This document shows, piece by piece, positions 46,611-58,062 of a DNA stretch of 64,000 nt. The notes under the pieces were generated by a model. That model did no database searches. It had not been told where the DNA came from and was given only the letters and a program-made list of their open reading frames with translations. Positions within the stretch are counted from its first letter, which is position 1; each line of letters starts with the position of its first letter. The position numbers and the translations under genes were made by a program. Source of the DNA: Dactylis glomerata (Eukaryota > Streptophyta > Magnoliopsida > Poales > Poaceae); assembly GCA_007115705.1 (NCBI GenBank), contig QXEO01000727.1, positions 124,001-188,000 on the forward strand, in the 5' to 3' direction.

Positions 46611-47581
46611 ATAGGAATACACTTGATGATGGCTGGGACAGCTCTAGGGCACTAGCTCCTCGACAACAACAAGTGCGTACAACAGTGCTAATAAGAAGGA
46701 TGGCCTTTGATTAACTCCGTCCAAAGCGGGCGTCTTTGACGACAGAGAGGAATGATGATATCAATGGCATGAGGGTGGTGTTGCAGCGGAGAGGGAGGGG
46801 ATTTGGGTGTGGACTAGTTTGTGTGTGCCGTTGGTAGCCCAAATTTGGACTAGAAATAGGGTGTAGAAGACTGATTTGCAACACTCATATCATTTGGGTC
46901 GGACCACTTGGTCATCTCCCTTTGTCTGTGTGGATACATTTGAACCGCCTCGAGTTGTTTGCATCGACCCGCTAGAGATGCCCTTAGCCTACATGGATAG
47001 ATCGCTTGTTCCACTGGACCTTTTTTAGTTGCCCTGCAAATACATAGCATAGTACAAAGTATCGATGGAGGGGTAGGGCCCTTACATTTTGGGGGCTCGA
47101 GAGGTCTCCCTCACCCACCCCTAGGTCATCCCTGCATGCAATGTCCAGAGCTCGTCAGACACTTACACAATATCTACAAAAAAAGGAATATCCTCATGCC
47201 CAGGTATCCCATACACTCCGAGTGATATGTGTTTGGGGCCTGTTGAGCGTCCCCTAGGGGACTAGAAGCACCGACCCCCTTCTTTCGGCCAGTGGGATGT
47301 AGTCTCCACATCATCGTTAGATCAAAAATCAACGATAAAAATTGCTCCCCTACATCCTTGCTCAGTCGTAGATGGCGTACGCGCAGGGCACCCGAGTGGT
47401 TCTCTCTTCCCACCTTGTGTACGCCGGCGTCGCTGCTCCATGAGTCATGAGCTTCATCAGAGAACCCGTCATGGTATCACCGATGCAGTAGCCCTTCTCA
47501 CTACTCCGCCTCTCCCATTCGTGGTGTCGCTCCTCCGCTGGCCATGGCCCATGCCGGAGAACCCGACGCGGCGTCGCTGAT
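46611..47581. other. Intergenic sequence with possible DNA-transposon debris
   Basis: No gene seen. A segment at about 46780-46986 ends CGCTAGAGATGCCCTTA, resembling the GGGCATCTC-type termini common in grass DNA elements, but no partner end was found. The minus-strand ORF at 47362-47700 runs into the LTR of element E and is not supported. Confidence 0.35.
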
Positions 47582-47687
47582 GCGGTATCATGGTAAGCGT
47601 TTGCAACAATGCCCATGGTCCATGGTAGCAGCACATATGTGCCTTGGCAGAAACAACAACGGTTGCTAGCATAATGCCAAGGCCAGC
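47582..47687 (+). repeat. Local repeat, copy 1, left part (split by element E)
   Basis: GTATCATGGTAAGCG to CAGCAC, then GGCAGAAACAACAACGGTTG matches 56379-56465. It is continued at 55927-56378. Confidence 0.75.
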
Positions 47688-49117
47688 TGATACGTCTCAA
47701 ACTTATCTATAATTTTTGATCCTCCATGCTTGTTTATGCACCATTTGCTTTGTGTTTTGGTACACTTCGTGGCGTTTTTATGCGTTTTCTGGAACTAACC
47801 TATCGACGAGATGCCACAGTGCCAGTACCCTATTTTCTGCTATTTTTGTGTTTCAGAAAAGTTACATAGGAAATATTCTCGGAATTGGACGAAACGAAGC
47901 CCGAACCTCCTATTTTCCCCGGACGCAAGACGAGGACCGAAGGAGAGCGGGAGGGGGGCCATGGAGCAGCTACACCTAGGGCTGGCGCGCCCCCCTTGCC
48001 CGCGCGAGGGGGTGGTGTGGGCCCCCTGGCCACCCTCTGACGCCGCCTGTCCGCCTATATAAAGCCTTCCGACTCCAAACCCTAAATCAATCAGTGTTTT
48101 TCGAGAAAGAGTTCTGCAGCTCCGCCGCCGCCACCAACGAATTTCGGGAGACAAAACTCTCTGTTCTGGCACCCTGCCGAGATGGGGAAGTTCCCCCGGA
48201 GCCATCTCCATCGACTCCATCGCCTCCACAGATGTCTCCATCGACTTCACCGCCATCTCCATCGACGTTGTTGTCTCCCATGATGAGGAGGGAGTAGTTC
48301 TCCCTCGGGGCTGAGGGCTCTACCGGTAGCTATGTGGTTCATCTCTCTCTCCCATGATGTGATCTATATATGATCGTGAGCTTTGTATCTAGTTGAATTG
48401 GTAGATGCTATTATTCATATATTATGCTACTCCCATGCTTTATTATTGTAATCTCTGGAGACACCTTGTACCATGATGTGAAGGTGACAATGTGCGCATT
48501 ATGTGTGTCTCTTTGGCTAGTGTCTCTATGAATTGTTGGTGTTTGTTGGAACCATCTAGTGCGCTCAAGGTGATAGTTTGGGGCAATCTAGTTTGGGGAA
48601 ATGCGAACTTTGAGGAGTGCTTCGTAGCCCTACACATGATTAGTGTTCGTTACCCATTGGAGAATAGTTTAGAGTAGCATAGTGAAGATAGTTATTTATG
48701 TGTTCAATTATGTTATCTTTGTTGAGAGTGTCCACTAGTGAAAGTATGATCCCTAGGCCTTGTTTCCAAGCATTGAAACACAGTTTACATTTAGTTTTTT
48801 TACATTTTTGCTCACAGCGATATTTATTTCAGATTACATTTACTACTTATAATCATCCATATTACTTGTATTTCACTATCTCTTCGCCAAACTAGTGCAC
48901 CTATACGTCTGACAAGTGTATTGGGTGTGTTGGGGACACAAGAGACTTCTTGTATCATAATTGCAGGGTTGCTTGAGAGGAATACCTTTGACCTCCTCCT
49001 CCCTGAGTTCGATAAACCTTGGGTGATCCACTTAACAGAAACTTACTGCTGTTCTACAAACCTCTGCACTTGGAGGCCCAACACTGTCTACAAGGATAGA
49101 AGCGTGCGTAGACATCA
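47688..49117 (+). repeat. 5' LTR of element E
   Basis: 1430 bp. A TATA motif CTATATAAAG lies at about 48055-48064, followed by a transcribed region ending in the primer-binding site. Resembles the Sabrina/WHAM group LTR type of Triticeae; named from memory. Confidence 0.93.
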
Positions 49118-49127
49118 AGCTCTTTTC

Positions 49128-49145
49128 TGGCGCCGTTGCCGGGGA
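49128..49145 (+). other. Primer-binding site of element E
   Basis: TGGCGCCGTTGCCGGGGA, perfect complement to the 3' end of tRNA-Asp(GUC), 10 bp after the LTR. Confidence 0.88.
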
Positions 49146-49257
49146 GGTAATGTAAAAGGTACTCGCATCCTCGTGTGTGAGTGCTCGAAGTTATTTCCTT
49201 TAGATTCTACAATTATATCTTTTTGTTTCTTATTTTTATTTTCACTAGTTAGGCTTA

Positions 49258-50568
49258 ATGGAAAACAAAGAGTTTTATAGTATTTTTCCTGAGTTAGGAC
49301 ATGAAGTGTTTGAAAAACCTTTGGAGCTTTATTCGCATAGCAATGTTATTTGTATGAATTCTTTGAACACCGTTATTGCTAATGCTATAGAAAAGTCTAA
49401 GCTTGGGGAAGCTGGTTTTGTTAAGCATGGTATTTTTAGTTCCCCAGCTTTAGTGGAGAAAATTTGCTTTGATGATATTTTATCTCCCATATGTGATAAT
49501 TCTAATGATGTTTGTGATCCTCATCCTTTTAAAATACCTATGAAAATTGTTGAACATGCTATGAATATCTGCTATTTAGGGGATGGAACTGTCCATCCTG
49601 GTGATCATTTGCTCTTTATACATGACTTATGCGAGTTGTTCAAGTGTGCAGGTATTTCAACAAGTCAGGTTAAGAGGAAGCTATTCTCTTTATCACTAAA
49701 GGGCAGAGCAGCGGAATGGTATAAGATGCTAAAGGATGGCCGATCTATTGGCTGGGAGGAAATCATACCTCTCTTTTATTCTAAATTCTATCCTTCTAGT
49801 GAGATTCATAAAGATAGGAATTATATTTATAATTTTCATCCTCATGATGGAGAAAGCATTTCCCAAGCGTGGGGAAGATTGAAGTCACTAATGCTCAAAT
49901 GTCCCATTCTTCCCCGTAATATTGTTATTAATAATTTTTATGCAAGGCTTTTAGGAAATTACAAGGACTGTCAAGATGCCTGTTTTGAGGGATCCTTCAC
50001 AAGCAAGGAGGTTGACGCTAAGTGGGATCTGCTTGAAACAATTCAAAGCAATATTGAAGATTGGGATAGCGACAAAGGTAAAGGATCAGGTATAAATTAT
50101 GAGTATGATTGCATTAAGTCTTTCGCTGAAACTGCTGATTTTCAAGAGCTTAGTGCTAAATATGGTCTTGATCCTCAAATTATGGTTGATTATTTTAGAG
50201 CCTTTGCTTCTCATATTAATGTTCCCAAGGGAAATTGGGATGTGTATCATGAACCTTTTAAAGACACTTGCATAGAAAGTAATATTGTTATTGATGATTG
50301 CAATAAACATGCTCAAACTTCTGAAAGTACTATTTCTTATAAGCATGTTAATTTTTGTGGAGCACTTAGACCTTGCGAACAGAATCACATCAAAGAGTAT
50401 TATTGCATCCACCACATGAATGAAGAAACTAGAATGTGGGACAGGGCTCTAAATGAGCTTGGTGAAAAGGTTTGTGCCCTCTATCCTTTTATTTGTGAAC
50501 TTTGCTATAAAGTGGGTCATTTATTTTTCAATGCTCAGGCCATGATAGTAGCCTTTCTAATACAATGA
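49258..50568 (+). CDS. Gag-like polyprotein of element E
   Basis: 436 residues. The stretch from about residue 118 to 225 (LLFIHDLCELFKCAGIS, then KRKLFSLSLKGRAAEWYK, then FYSKFYPSSEI, then FHPHDGESISQAWGRLKSLM) is the retrotransposon gag core of plant Gypsy elements, which forms the capsid. The C-terminus reads CELCYKVGHLFFN: the C-x2-C-x4-H start of a zinc knuckle with its last Cys missing. The start ATG follows the leader by 110 bp. The frame is intact, so the capsid part could still be made, but RNA packaging may be impaired. Confidence 0.85.
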   Translation: MENKEFYSIFPELGHEVFEKPLELYSHSNVICMNSLNTVIANAIEKSKLGEAGFVKHGIFSSPALVEKICFDDILSPICDNSNDVCDPHPFKIPMKIVEHAMNICYLGDGTVHPGDHLLFIHDLCELFKCAGISTSQVKRKLFSLSLKGRAAEWYKMLKDGRSIGWEEIIPLFYSKFYPSSEIHKDRNYIYNFHPHDGESISQAWGRLKSLMLKCPILPRNIVINNFYARLLGNYKDCQDACFEGSFTSKEVDAKWDLLETIQSNIEDWDSDKGKGSGINYEYDCIKSFAETADFQELSAKYGLDPQIMVDYFRAFASHINVPKGNWDVYHEPFKDTCIESNIVIDDCNKHAQTSESTISYKHVNFCGALRPCEQNHIKEYYCIHHMNEETRMWDRALNELGEKVCALYPFICELCYKVGHLFFNAQAMIVAFLIQ

Positions 50569-50785
50569 GTACTGCAAGTTTGTATTGTGATGAAAAGATC
50601 ACTCTCAATTAGCATGATGAGCTTACTTTATTTTTGGAGTGTGAAGAGTTATCTAGAAAAACTTCTTTGGTAGATATGAGTACTTTGATATTAATAGCAT
50701 CCTGCATGGTTGTCATCTTTATTGTGCTAAAGATTGTTGCGCAAATACTTACATACAAAATATTATAAAAGATGAAAGGACTAAT

Positions 50786-51523
50786 ATGTGTTTTGTTCTT
50801 ATTAATGAGAAGGAGGAATCCTCCAAAGTTTCTTCTATCGTTTCTGTCAACAAACCAGGTTATGTGGACAAGCATCCTTTCAAGCCTCTCCCTCCTAAAG
50901 AGAAGAAGAAGAAGAAGAGTAAAAGGAGAGAGGAAACAGTATCTTCCCCTAAGCATGTTACTCCTATTATAATTTTTGATGAGTCTGAACTCGATGATGT
51001 TCCTATGCCCGATACCTATAGTAGTGATCATGATTGGGAAAAGCACTCTACTTTTGATATTGAAAATCTTTTTAGTACCAATTTTGAAAATTATGAGGTT
51101 AGTAATTGTTGTTATATTAGTGTTATCCATGTTTCTTCCAATGATGATGTGTTTGCTGAACGCACTACGGAAGATAGCTATTTTGTTGAATTTGCTCCTA
51201 CTATGGTTGCTAAGAATGACTATGTTCAGGTGGGGAGTATTAATTCTTTTATGCATATGGCTCATGATAAGAATGTTTTATGTGATAGTTATATTGTTAA
51301 TTCTATTCATGATGCTACTGAAAGTTATTATGAGAGAGGGAAAAATGGTTTTATGCATCTCAATAATATTAAGTTTCCCCTCATTTTGTTGGAGTTCTTG
51401 AAGTTGCACTTATTTTGCCTTCCTATACTTGTTGCTTTGTGCTTTCATGACTTGTTTATTTACAAGACTATTTTTCATAGGAAGTGGGTTAGATTTAAAT
51501 TTGTTTCATATTTGCTTTTTTGA
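50786..51523 (+). CDS. Second ORF of element E, unknown
   Basis: 245 residues. A basic run KEKKKKKSKRREE lies at about residues 38-50, followed by an acidic, Ser/Asp-rich segment (DESELDDVPMPDTYSSDHDWEK). The C-terminus has a hydrophobic stretch of about 20 residues (PLILLEFLKLHLFCLPILVA). No enzymatic motif is seen. It follows gag by about 220 bp. It may be the degenerate continuation of the gag polyprotein or an accessory ORF. The stretch from 51524 to 54491 is the shared non-coding module ending in the polypurine tract. Confidence 0.5.
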   Translation: MCFVLINEKEESSKVSSIVSVNKPGYVDKHPFKPLPPKEKKKKKSKRREETVSSPKHVTPIIIFDESELDDVPMPDTYSSDHDWEKHSTFDIENLFSTNFENYEVSNCCYISVIHVSSNDDVFAERTTEDSYFVEFAPTMVAKNDYVQVGSINSFMHMAHDKNVLCDSYIVNSIHDATESYYERGKNGFMHLNNIKFPLILLEFLKLHLFCLPILVALCFHDLFIYKTIFHRKWVRFKFVSYLLF

Positions 51524-54491
51524 TGCTCTCTCTTGCTTCAAGTTCTTTCCGGTACTTATGTGAGCATCATCTCAAATTACTGCGCCTAGCTCAAAGGCGT
51601 TAAAGAAAAGCACTCTTGGGAGATAACCCAATATTTTCTTTTCAGTACTTTTTCTTTTTTTTTGAGTTTTGGAAGTTATTACTACTGTAATGACCTCTCC
51701 TTATCATTTTTATTTCGTTTTTATGCCAAGAAGAACCTCTAATTGAAGGAAGGTAAGATTTGGGGAAGTTGCTGTCGTGAAACAGATTTCTGCGCTGTAC
51801 CGTAAAAATTCATAAAAATTCTCGGAATGTCTTTTTGATCTACGATTTCTTGCGCACATGCCCCAGGTTATTGCCAAACTTTTATTAGTTTTGCACTTTT
51901 CGATTTGAGCAACAGAAGATCCTCAGAAAAATCGTTCTTTACTAGCTGGTCTGTTTTGACAGATTTCTGCCATTATTTGCATTTACCTCTTGATCTCTTT
52001 CTTTTTGAGTTCTTTTGATCATGGAAATTTTTGAGGAAGTTGCTACAATAGCTTATGTGTTAATATGTGTAGTACTTGAGTTGAAACTGAACCAAAGGTG
52101 GATCTACTATCGTGCTTACACTAATGTTGCTAATAAGAATCGTGTGAAGTTTTGTATGAAGGATGTTTTCAAGTGTAGGGAAAGGAGAATGATGAGATGA
52201 GATGAAGTATGGACAAAGGCTCAAGCTTGGGGATGCCCATGTCACCCCCAGAAATATCCAAGAGGTACAAGCATCAAAGCTTGGGGATGCCCCGAGGCAC
52301 CCCTTCTTCATCGGCAAAACTCAGGTCACCTTTCAAGACACTATATTTTTATTGCTTCGTATTCTATGCGTTTTTCTTAGAGCGTCTTTACTTTCGCTTT
52401 CAGTTTTCTTTTGTTTTGTTTGCTGCAATAAATGGTTGGATCACATATGTTTGTTTTGGAGAGATCCATGCTCCGTTTTTCATTAGCAAGAACACTGTAG
52501 TTTTCACTCTTATCGTTCAACGAGTGTTCTCTTTTTCTAGTACTGCATTTAGCTGTCGTTTTTTGCCTTGATTCTTGATATATCTTTGTATCAAGGTGCA
52601 TTTAGACCACTGGTCTATATTGGTTTTCATCTCAAAAGAGTTGTTTCAAAAGGGTTTGAATGGTGTTGGAAAAGAGAAAAAGTTTCATGACTATAGTGGT
52701 ACAAATGGGAGCTTGTTTAGACTGTGGCTTAGACTTTTGCATGTCATGCTTGATGTTATTTTGATAGTATGATTAGTAGTTTTTGCTGTAGCATGACTTT
52801 TCTCAAATGACTGAGATTGCTTAATGTTCCTTTGAAAGAATCATGCGTTGTTTTTATTATATGGGAGCATATTATTGTGGTTTTCTCCTTTGATGCTTTA
52901 TTTGGGTTGACTTGGTGCATGCTTACAACATGTTTGACTTTAACAAGTCGCCATAAGCCTCTATGATCATTTGGTTTTTGACTTGTGATACCACTTTATG
53001 CTTCGGTTAATGATGTTTTGTCACTATGCATGATTATGGCCGTTATTGCTCTCTTAGTTGGTCGCTCCCAGTCTTTTGCTAGCCTTTATTTTGTACCGAG
53101 AGGGAAAACTTCTCGTGCATCCAACTCCCAAAAACCAAGTTTTCCAATGTGTCCACCATACATACCTATTAGCAATTTGCTATTCCAAGTACATTCGACT
53201 TGCTTTTATCTATCCTTCAAATTAAACTTTTTGGTGTTATGTGAAAATTAGTTGGTAAAGCTCTCACGAACCTGACGGCACACTTTACTTTTCTGCTTTT
53301 AATAATTTTGACCATTGTGGCTCTCTTATGTTGACGTTATGCTTGCAATTTGTAAGTTGGAAGTTAGCCCAGCCACGCCGTCATGGGGCAAGCTTTCAAC
53401 ATTGCACTTTCTCTCATTTAGTTGATATCGTGATCTTTTGTTTATGGATACTCGCGATGTGAAATAAGTTGGAAACTTGTGAGCTCATGGAGTTTGTATA
53501 TGTGTTAGAGAAACGCCTAGGCCGCTAATCTAAGCCATGCATCATTCATGGTGGAAATTTATAGCATGCCCATAGTGGACATTCGACGACGCATCTCACA
53601 ATAAAAAGCTATACCAATGATAAATAAAAGAGATGTCGAGGTGTTCATTGTCTGTTTGTCTTATCATTTTGATGTGGGCTTGTTCCATGTCATCGGGCAA
53701 GAGGTACCCCGTTGGCGTTCTCGATGATACATGTATGCTTACAATGATAAGAACTTGCTTGGGACCTAAGTCGAGTAGCATGAGGTTTGGATATTCGTAC
53801 TTCACGGGACACAAGATTTTTTCAACTTATGATTTGTTAAGCATATGCTTCGTAATTGTACTCGCATTAACCTTAACCACTCAAGATGCCTATGATGGGG
53901 GCAATGAGAGCTCAAAGCTAGTAAGTATCATAATTTTTGGAGGTTTATAAAACTTGCAATCACTGCTTCCCTCCGCGAAGGACCTTTCTTTTACTTTTAT
54001 GTTGAGTCTCCACCTTCTACCTTTATGCACCTTCTAAGAGAGCATAGTTATCATTCTGAGTTTAATGTGCATAGTCTCAAAATTTATTATTGATTGATTC
54101 ATGATTATGATTTTGCTTGTTCTTAAATTATTTGTATCTAGTCGCCCTCTTAAACTTGAAGGTGTCCTATGCATTTATGTTTTCTATTCCATGAAGGACA
54201 AGCTAAAAACCACTTTGCTATGTTATTCTATATGGTTGAAACACACACTTGACTTTCAATGCTTCATTACTCCTGATCTTTTCTTTGTGTTACTCTTCAT
54301 GTTATAACATGGTTGCTAAGTTTTATTATCAAGATTATGTCTTTTATGCCCATGTTTTAAGTACTTTGATCTCAGCACTGAATGCTTTACATCGTTGATC
54401 AAGATTGTGTTGGTGCATGTCACCTCAAAAATTATTGTTTTGTTATCACTTACCTACTTGAGGACGAGCAGGAGTTAAGCTTGGGGATGCT

Positions 54492-55921
54492 TGATACGTC
54501 TCAAACGTATCTATAATTTTTGATGATCCATGCTTGTTTATGCACCATTTGCTTTGTGTTTTGTTACACTTCGTGGAGTTTTTATGCGTTTTCTAGAACT
54601 AACCTATTGATGAGTTGCCACAATGCCAGTTCCCTATTTTCTGCTATTTTTGTGTTTCAGAAAAGTTACATAGGAAATATTCTCGGAATTGGACGAAACA
54701 AAGCCCGAACCTCCTATTTTTCCTGGACGCAAGACGAGGACCGAAGGAGAGCCGGTGGGGGGCCAGGGAGCAGCCACACCTAGGGCTGGCGCGCCCAACC
54801 CTTGCCCGCACGAGGGGGTGGTGTGGGCCCCCTGGCCGCCCTCTGACGCCGCCTCTCCGCCTATATAAAGCCTTCCGACTCCAAACCCTAAATCAATCGG
54901 TGTTTTTCGAGAAAGAGTTCTGCAGCTCTGCCGCCGCCACCGACGAATTTCGGGGGATAGAAGTCTCTGTTCAGGCACCCTGCCGGGACGGGGAAGTGCC
55001 CCCGGAGCCATCTCCATCGACTCTATCGCCTCCACCACCATCTCCATCGACTTCACCGCCATCTTCATCGACGTTGCTGTCTCCCATGATGAGGAGGGAG
55101 TAGTTCTCCCTCGGGGCTGAGGGCTCTATCGGTAGCTATGTGGTTCATCTCTCTCCGATGATGTGATCTATATGTGATCATGAGCTTTGTATCTAGTTAA
55201 ATTGGTAGATGCTATTCTTCATATATTATGCTACTCCTGTGCTTTATTATTGTAATCTTCGGAGACACCTTGTACCATGATGTGAAGGTGACAGTGTGCG
55301 CATTATGTGTGTATCTTTGGCTAGTGTCTCTATGAATTGTTGGTGTTTGTTGGAACCATCTAGTGCGCTCAAGGTGATAGTGTGGGGCAATCTAGTTTGG
55401 GGAAATGCGAACTTTGAGGAGTGCTTCGTAGCCCTACATATGATTAGTGTTCGTTACTCATTGGAGAATAGTTTAGAGTAGCATAGTGAAGATAGTTATT
55501 TATGTGTTCAATTATGTTATCTTTGTTGAGAGTGTCCACTAGTGAAAGTATGATCCCTAGGCCTTGTTTCCAAGCATTGAAACACAGTTTACATTCAGTT
55601 TTGTTACATGTTTGCTCGCAACGATATTTATTTCAGATTACATTTACTACTTATAATCATCCATATTTCTTGTATTTCACTATCTCTTCGCCGAACTAGT
55701 GCACCTATACATCTGACAAGTGTATTGGGTGTGTTGGGGACACAAGAGACTTCTTGTATCGTAATTGCAGGGTTGCTTGAGAGGGATAGCTTTGACCTCC
55801 TCCTCCCTGAGTTCGATAAACCTTGGGTGATCCACTTAAGGGAAACTTGCTGCTGTTCTACAAACCTCTACACTTGGAGGTCCAACACTGTCTACAAGGA
55901 TAGAAGCGTGCGTAGACATCA
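54492..55921 (+). repeat. 3' LTR of element E
   Basis: 1430 bp, same length as the 5' LTR, diverged by visibly more than the element C pair. Preceded by TTAAGCTTGGGGATGCT. Confidence 0.93.
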
Positions 55922-56378
55922 CCAGACGCCCTTTGTAGCAAGGAAGGCCTCCCATTGTAGCAAGGCCGCCCCTTGCAGCAAAAAAACATGTAGCGGCGGC
56001 AACCACCACGATTTCAGTCGGATAAGGAGAGATGTAGGGCATCGATGTCCTCCCTGCTATAGCAGATGCATGTACCACCAGGAGATGCGTGGCACGTCGA
56101 ACTTGGGGTGGGCGCACGTCGCATGGTACGTCTGGCGAGAGGCCTACTTAATCCTAGAGTGGGCGTGGCGAAGGATGGTGAGGAAGGAGAGCAGTGGAGG
56201 ATGATGAGAAGCTTGGTGCAAACTGCCATGGTAAGGTGCGAGGAGAATGATTGGGAATATTTTGTGAAGGAGAAGCGTTGGGGAGAGGGATACAACTTGA
56301 TGTGGGCCCCATAGAGAACACATGCTGAGCTACAGAGCGTGGGAGGGGGAGGGGAGGGAAGGAGGAGCGGAATGGTGC
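55922..56378 (+). repeat. Local repeat, copy 1, right part
   Basis: It contains GGCCGCCCCTTGCAGCAAAA, GATTTCAG, GCTATAGCAGATGCATG, GGCGAGAGGCCTACTTAATC and GAATATTTTGTGAAGGAGAAG in the same order as copy 2 (56379-57180). It has an extra ~50 bp of TTGTAGCAAGGAAGGCC-type sequence. Not identified as a known family. Confidence 0.75.
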
Positions 56379-57180
56379 AATATCATGGTAAGCGCTTGGA
56401 GCAATGTCCATGGTCCATGGTAGCAGCACCAATGTGCCTTGGTAGAAACAACAACGGTTGTTAGCAGGGAAGGCCGCCCCTTGCAGCAAAAACTTGTAGC
56501 AGCGGCAACAACCATGATTTCAGCTGGATAAGGACAGATGTAGGGCAGCGATGCCCTCCCCGCTATAGCAGATGCATGGACCACCAGGGGATGTGTGGAG
56601 CGTCGAACTAGGGGTGGGCGCATGTCGCATGGTACATGTGGCGAGAGGCCTACTTAATCTTGGAGTGGGCATGGCGAAGGATGATGAGGCAGGGGAGTAG
56701 CGAAGGACGATGAGAAGCTTAGTGCAAATAGCCATGGTCATGTGCGAGAAGAATAATTGGGAATATTTTGTGAAGGAGAAGCACTGGGGATGTTTGATGG
56801 GGACAGGATCCTCTGACGCTGGGAAACAAAGTCAGGTATGCTACAGTCCCCTAACTTCTCTTCTTCAAAATTGTATGATTAAGGCCAAAATAATCTCAAT
56901 TATTTTGCACAATACAAAATTATGTTATGTTTTTAGATTAACTACATATAGATAAAATTATAGTGTAATAAAAATTAGTGCAAACTTTTTATGTCTACAG
57001 TAATCTTCTACAGCAATTAATTGTAACACATAACAGGGTATTTAAGCTATATTACCCTGGCTTTCCTCCTTTCTTTTTTCTGACTTTGCTCCTCAATGTT
57101 AGAGGAGCCGGTTCCGGTTTGATGTGCCCCCACAGAGAATCCAATGCGAGCTGGAGAGCATGGAGGGGGAGGGGGTGTCG
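56379..57180 (+). repeat. Local repeat, copy 2, with a 330-bp insertion
   Basis: It matches copy 1 from ATCATGGTAAGCG to GAAGCACTGGGGA (56379-56791), then again from GATGTGCCCCCACAGAGAA (57119) to about 57177. The intervening AT-rich 56792-57118 is absent from copy 1. Confidence 0.7.
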
Positions 57181-57570
57181 CGGGGAGCCGGATCAGAGGA
57201 TCCCGTTCAGTGTCGCGGGTGAAACAAACGTTTCCCTATGTGGTTATAGGATCCTAATACAACAAATAAATCACAAATAACTGAAAAGGGATGAAGCATG
57301 GATCATATCCAACTCTGATAGTACTAGTGTCACCCAAGTCAGTTGATTATTTTATCAAGCAGCAAGGTTGATACATATATACTCAAGCTTACATGGTTGC
57401 GCTGAAAAAAAAAGACAAATGATGAATCAGCTAGCTGTATGAGAAGTTAACAGCTCCGGCGCGCCAAAAACCGGTGCAGCATATGTGATCCCTGGTTGGT
57501 TCAAAAAATACGAGTGAGTACAGACGTTTTTCTCTCGGTTTACCGACGAATGTGACAAGAGTCAGCAGGA

Positions 57571-57763
57571 GATTAATTATTCTGATACTAGGAGGAGACT
57601 ACGCGCTGTAATTGAATGCCCAGGATACTCTATCTGCAATGCCAGACATCCAGCTCACATTATCCCCAGCCATTACAGTAATTAACACACATAATTATTA
57701 CTAGGAAAGAGATTATTCTGATAGGAGATTACGCGCTCTAATTAATTGGTGGAGATACTCCAC
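57571..57763 (+). promoter_or_regulatory. Duplicated block in the bZIP promoter
   Basis: A block TTATTCTGATA, then GGAGA, then TTACGCGCT or CTACGCGCT, then GTAATT or CTAATT, then GATACTC occurs twice in direct orientation (57571-57630 and 57711-57763), about 135 bp apart and 50-240 bp upstream of the TATA box. It may be a repeated control site. The rest of 57181-57570 shows no gene. Confidence 0.5.
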
Positions 57764-57808
57764 CAGGTTGTCATCGGAATATCCGTCTAATCGCTAAACC
57801 CCCGAGCC

Positions 57809-57817
57809 TCTATAAAT
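57809..57817 (+). promoter_or_regulatory. TATA box of the bZIP gene
   Basis: TCTATAAAT flanked by C-rich sequence; transcription start expected near 57840, giving a leader of about 335 nt. Confidence 0.65.
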
Positions 57818-57947
57818 TGCCCCCTCGAGCAGCCATTACAAATCTTCCCGTACGTGCTAAACACCTCAGCTTTATTCCGTCTAATCGCCGTTTCTTCCTC
57901 CTTGAAGCAGTTCGTCTGATCTTGCTCTAAGAACCTCGGCTCCCCCC

Positions 57948-57971
57948 ATGTTCACCCTCCCCATCCACTGA
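57948..57971 (+). CDS. Upstream ORF 1 of the bZIP leader (7 codons)
   Basis: ATG to TGA encoding MFTLPIH. It ends 16 nt before the conserved uORF, so ribosomes could reinitiate or leak past it. No conservation is known to me. Confidence 0.4.
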   Translation: MFTLPIH

Positions 57972-57987
57972 CGTCTGCCGTTCCCGC

Positions 57988-58062
57988 ATGAGGTTGCGCA
58001 TACGCTGCCGCTCACACTCCTTCTCCGTTGCCTTCCTGTATTGGTTCTACGATTTGTCCTGA
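57988..58062 (+). CDS. Sucrose-control-type upstream ORF of an S1-group bZIP mRNA
   Basis: 24 codons ending in SFSVAFLYWFYDLS. This matches the conserved C-terminal peptide of the uORF found in the leaders of group S1 bZIP genes (Arabidopsis bZIP11/ATB2 and its relatives), where the nascent peptide stalls ribosomes when sucrose is high and represses the main ORF. The aromatic FSV-x-FLYWFY core and its closeness to the stop are as in that family. The main ATG lies 113 nt downstream. The uORF is shorter at its N-terminus than the roughly 40-codon Arabidopsis form, which is not expected to matter because function lies at the C-terminus. Confidence 0.88.
   Translation: MRLRIRCRSHSFSVAFLYWFYDLS

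Larger units (their letters stand above)
47688..55921 (+). mobile_element. Element E: complete Gypsy (Athila-like, Sabrina-type LTR) retrotransposon
   Basis: Two LTRs of exactly 1430 bp (47688-49117 and 54492-55921), starting TGATACGTCT and ending GTAGACATCA. The flanks CCAGC and CCAGA form a 5-bp duplication with one mismatch. The primer-binding site is a perfect tRNA-Asp match. It encodes a 436-residue gag-like ORF and a second ORF (50786-51523), then the non-coding module also found in elements A to D. No pol domains were found. Its LTR differs from theirs beyond the first ~200 bp. Confidence 0.93.

Noticed and set aside
47362..47700. Minus-strand ORF of 112 residues
   Set aside because: It runs from unidentified repeat sequence into the LTR of element E, so the frame is made by the insertion.
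47688..55921. Elements A to E considered as endogenous virus copies because of gag-like ORFs
   Set aside because: No envelope gene was seen, and the ends, primer sites and layout are those of plant LTR retrotransposons.
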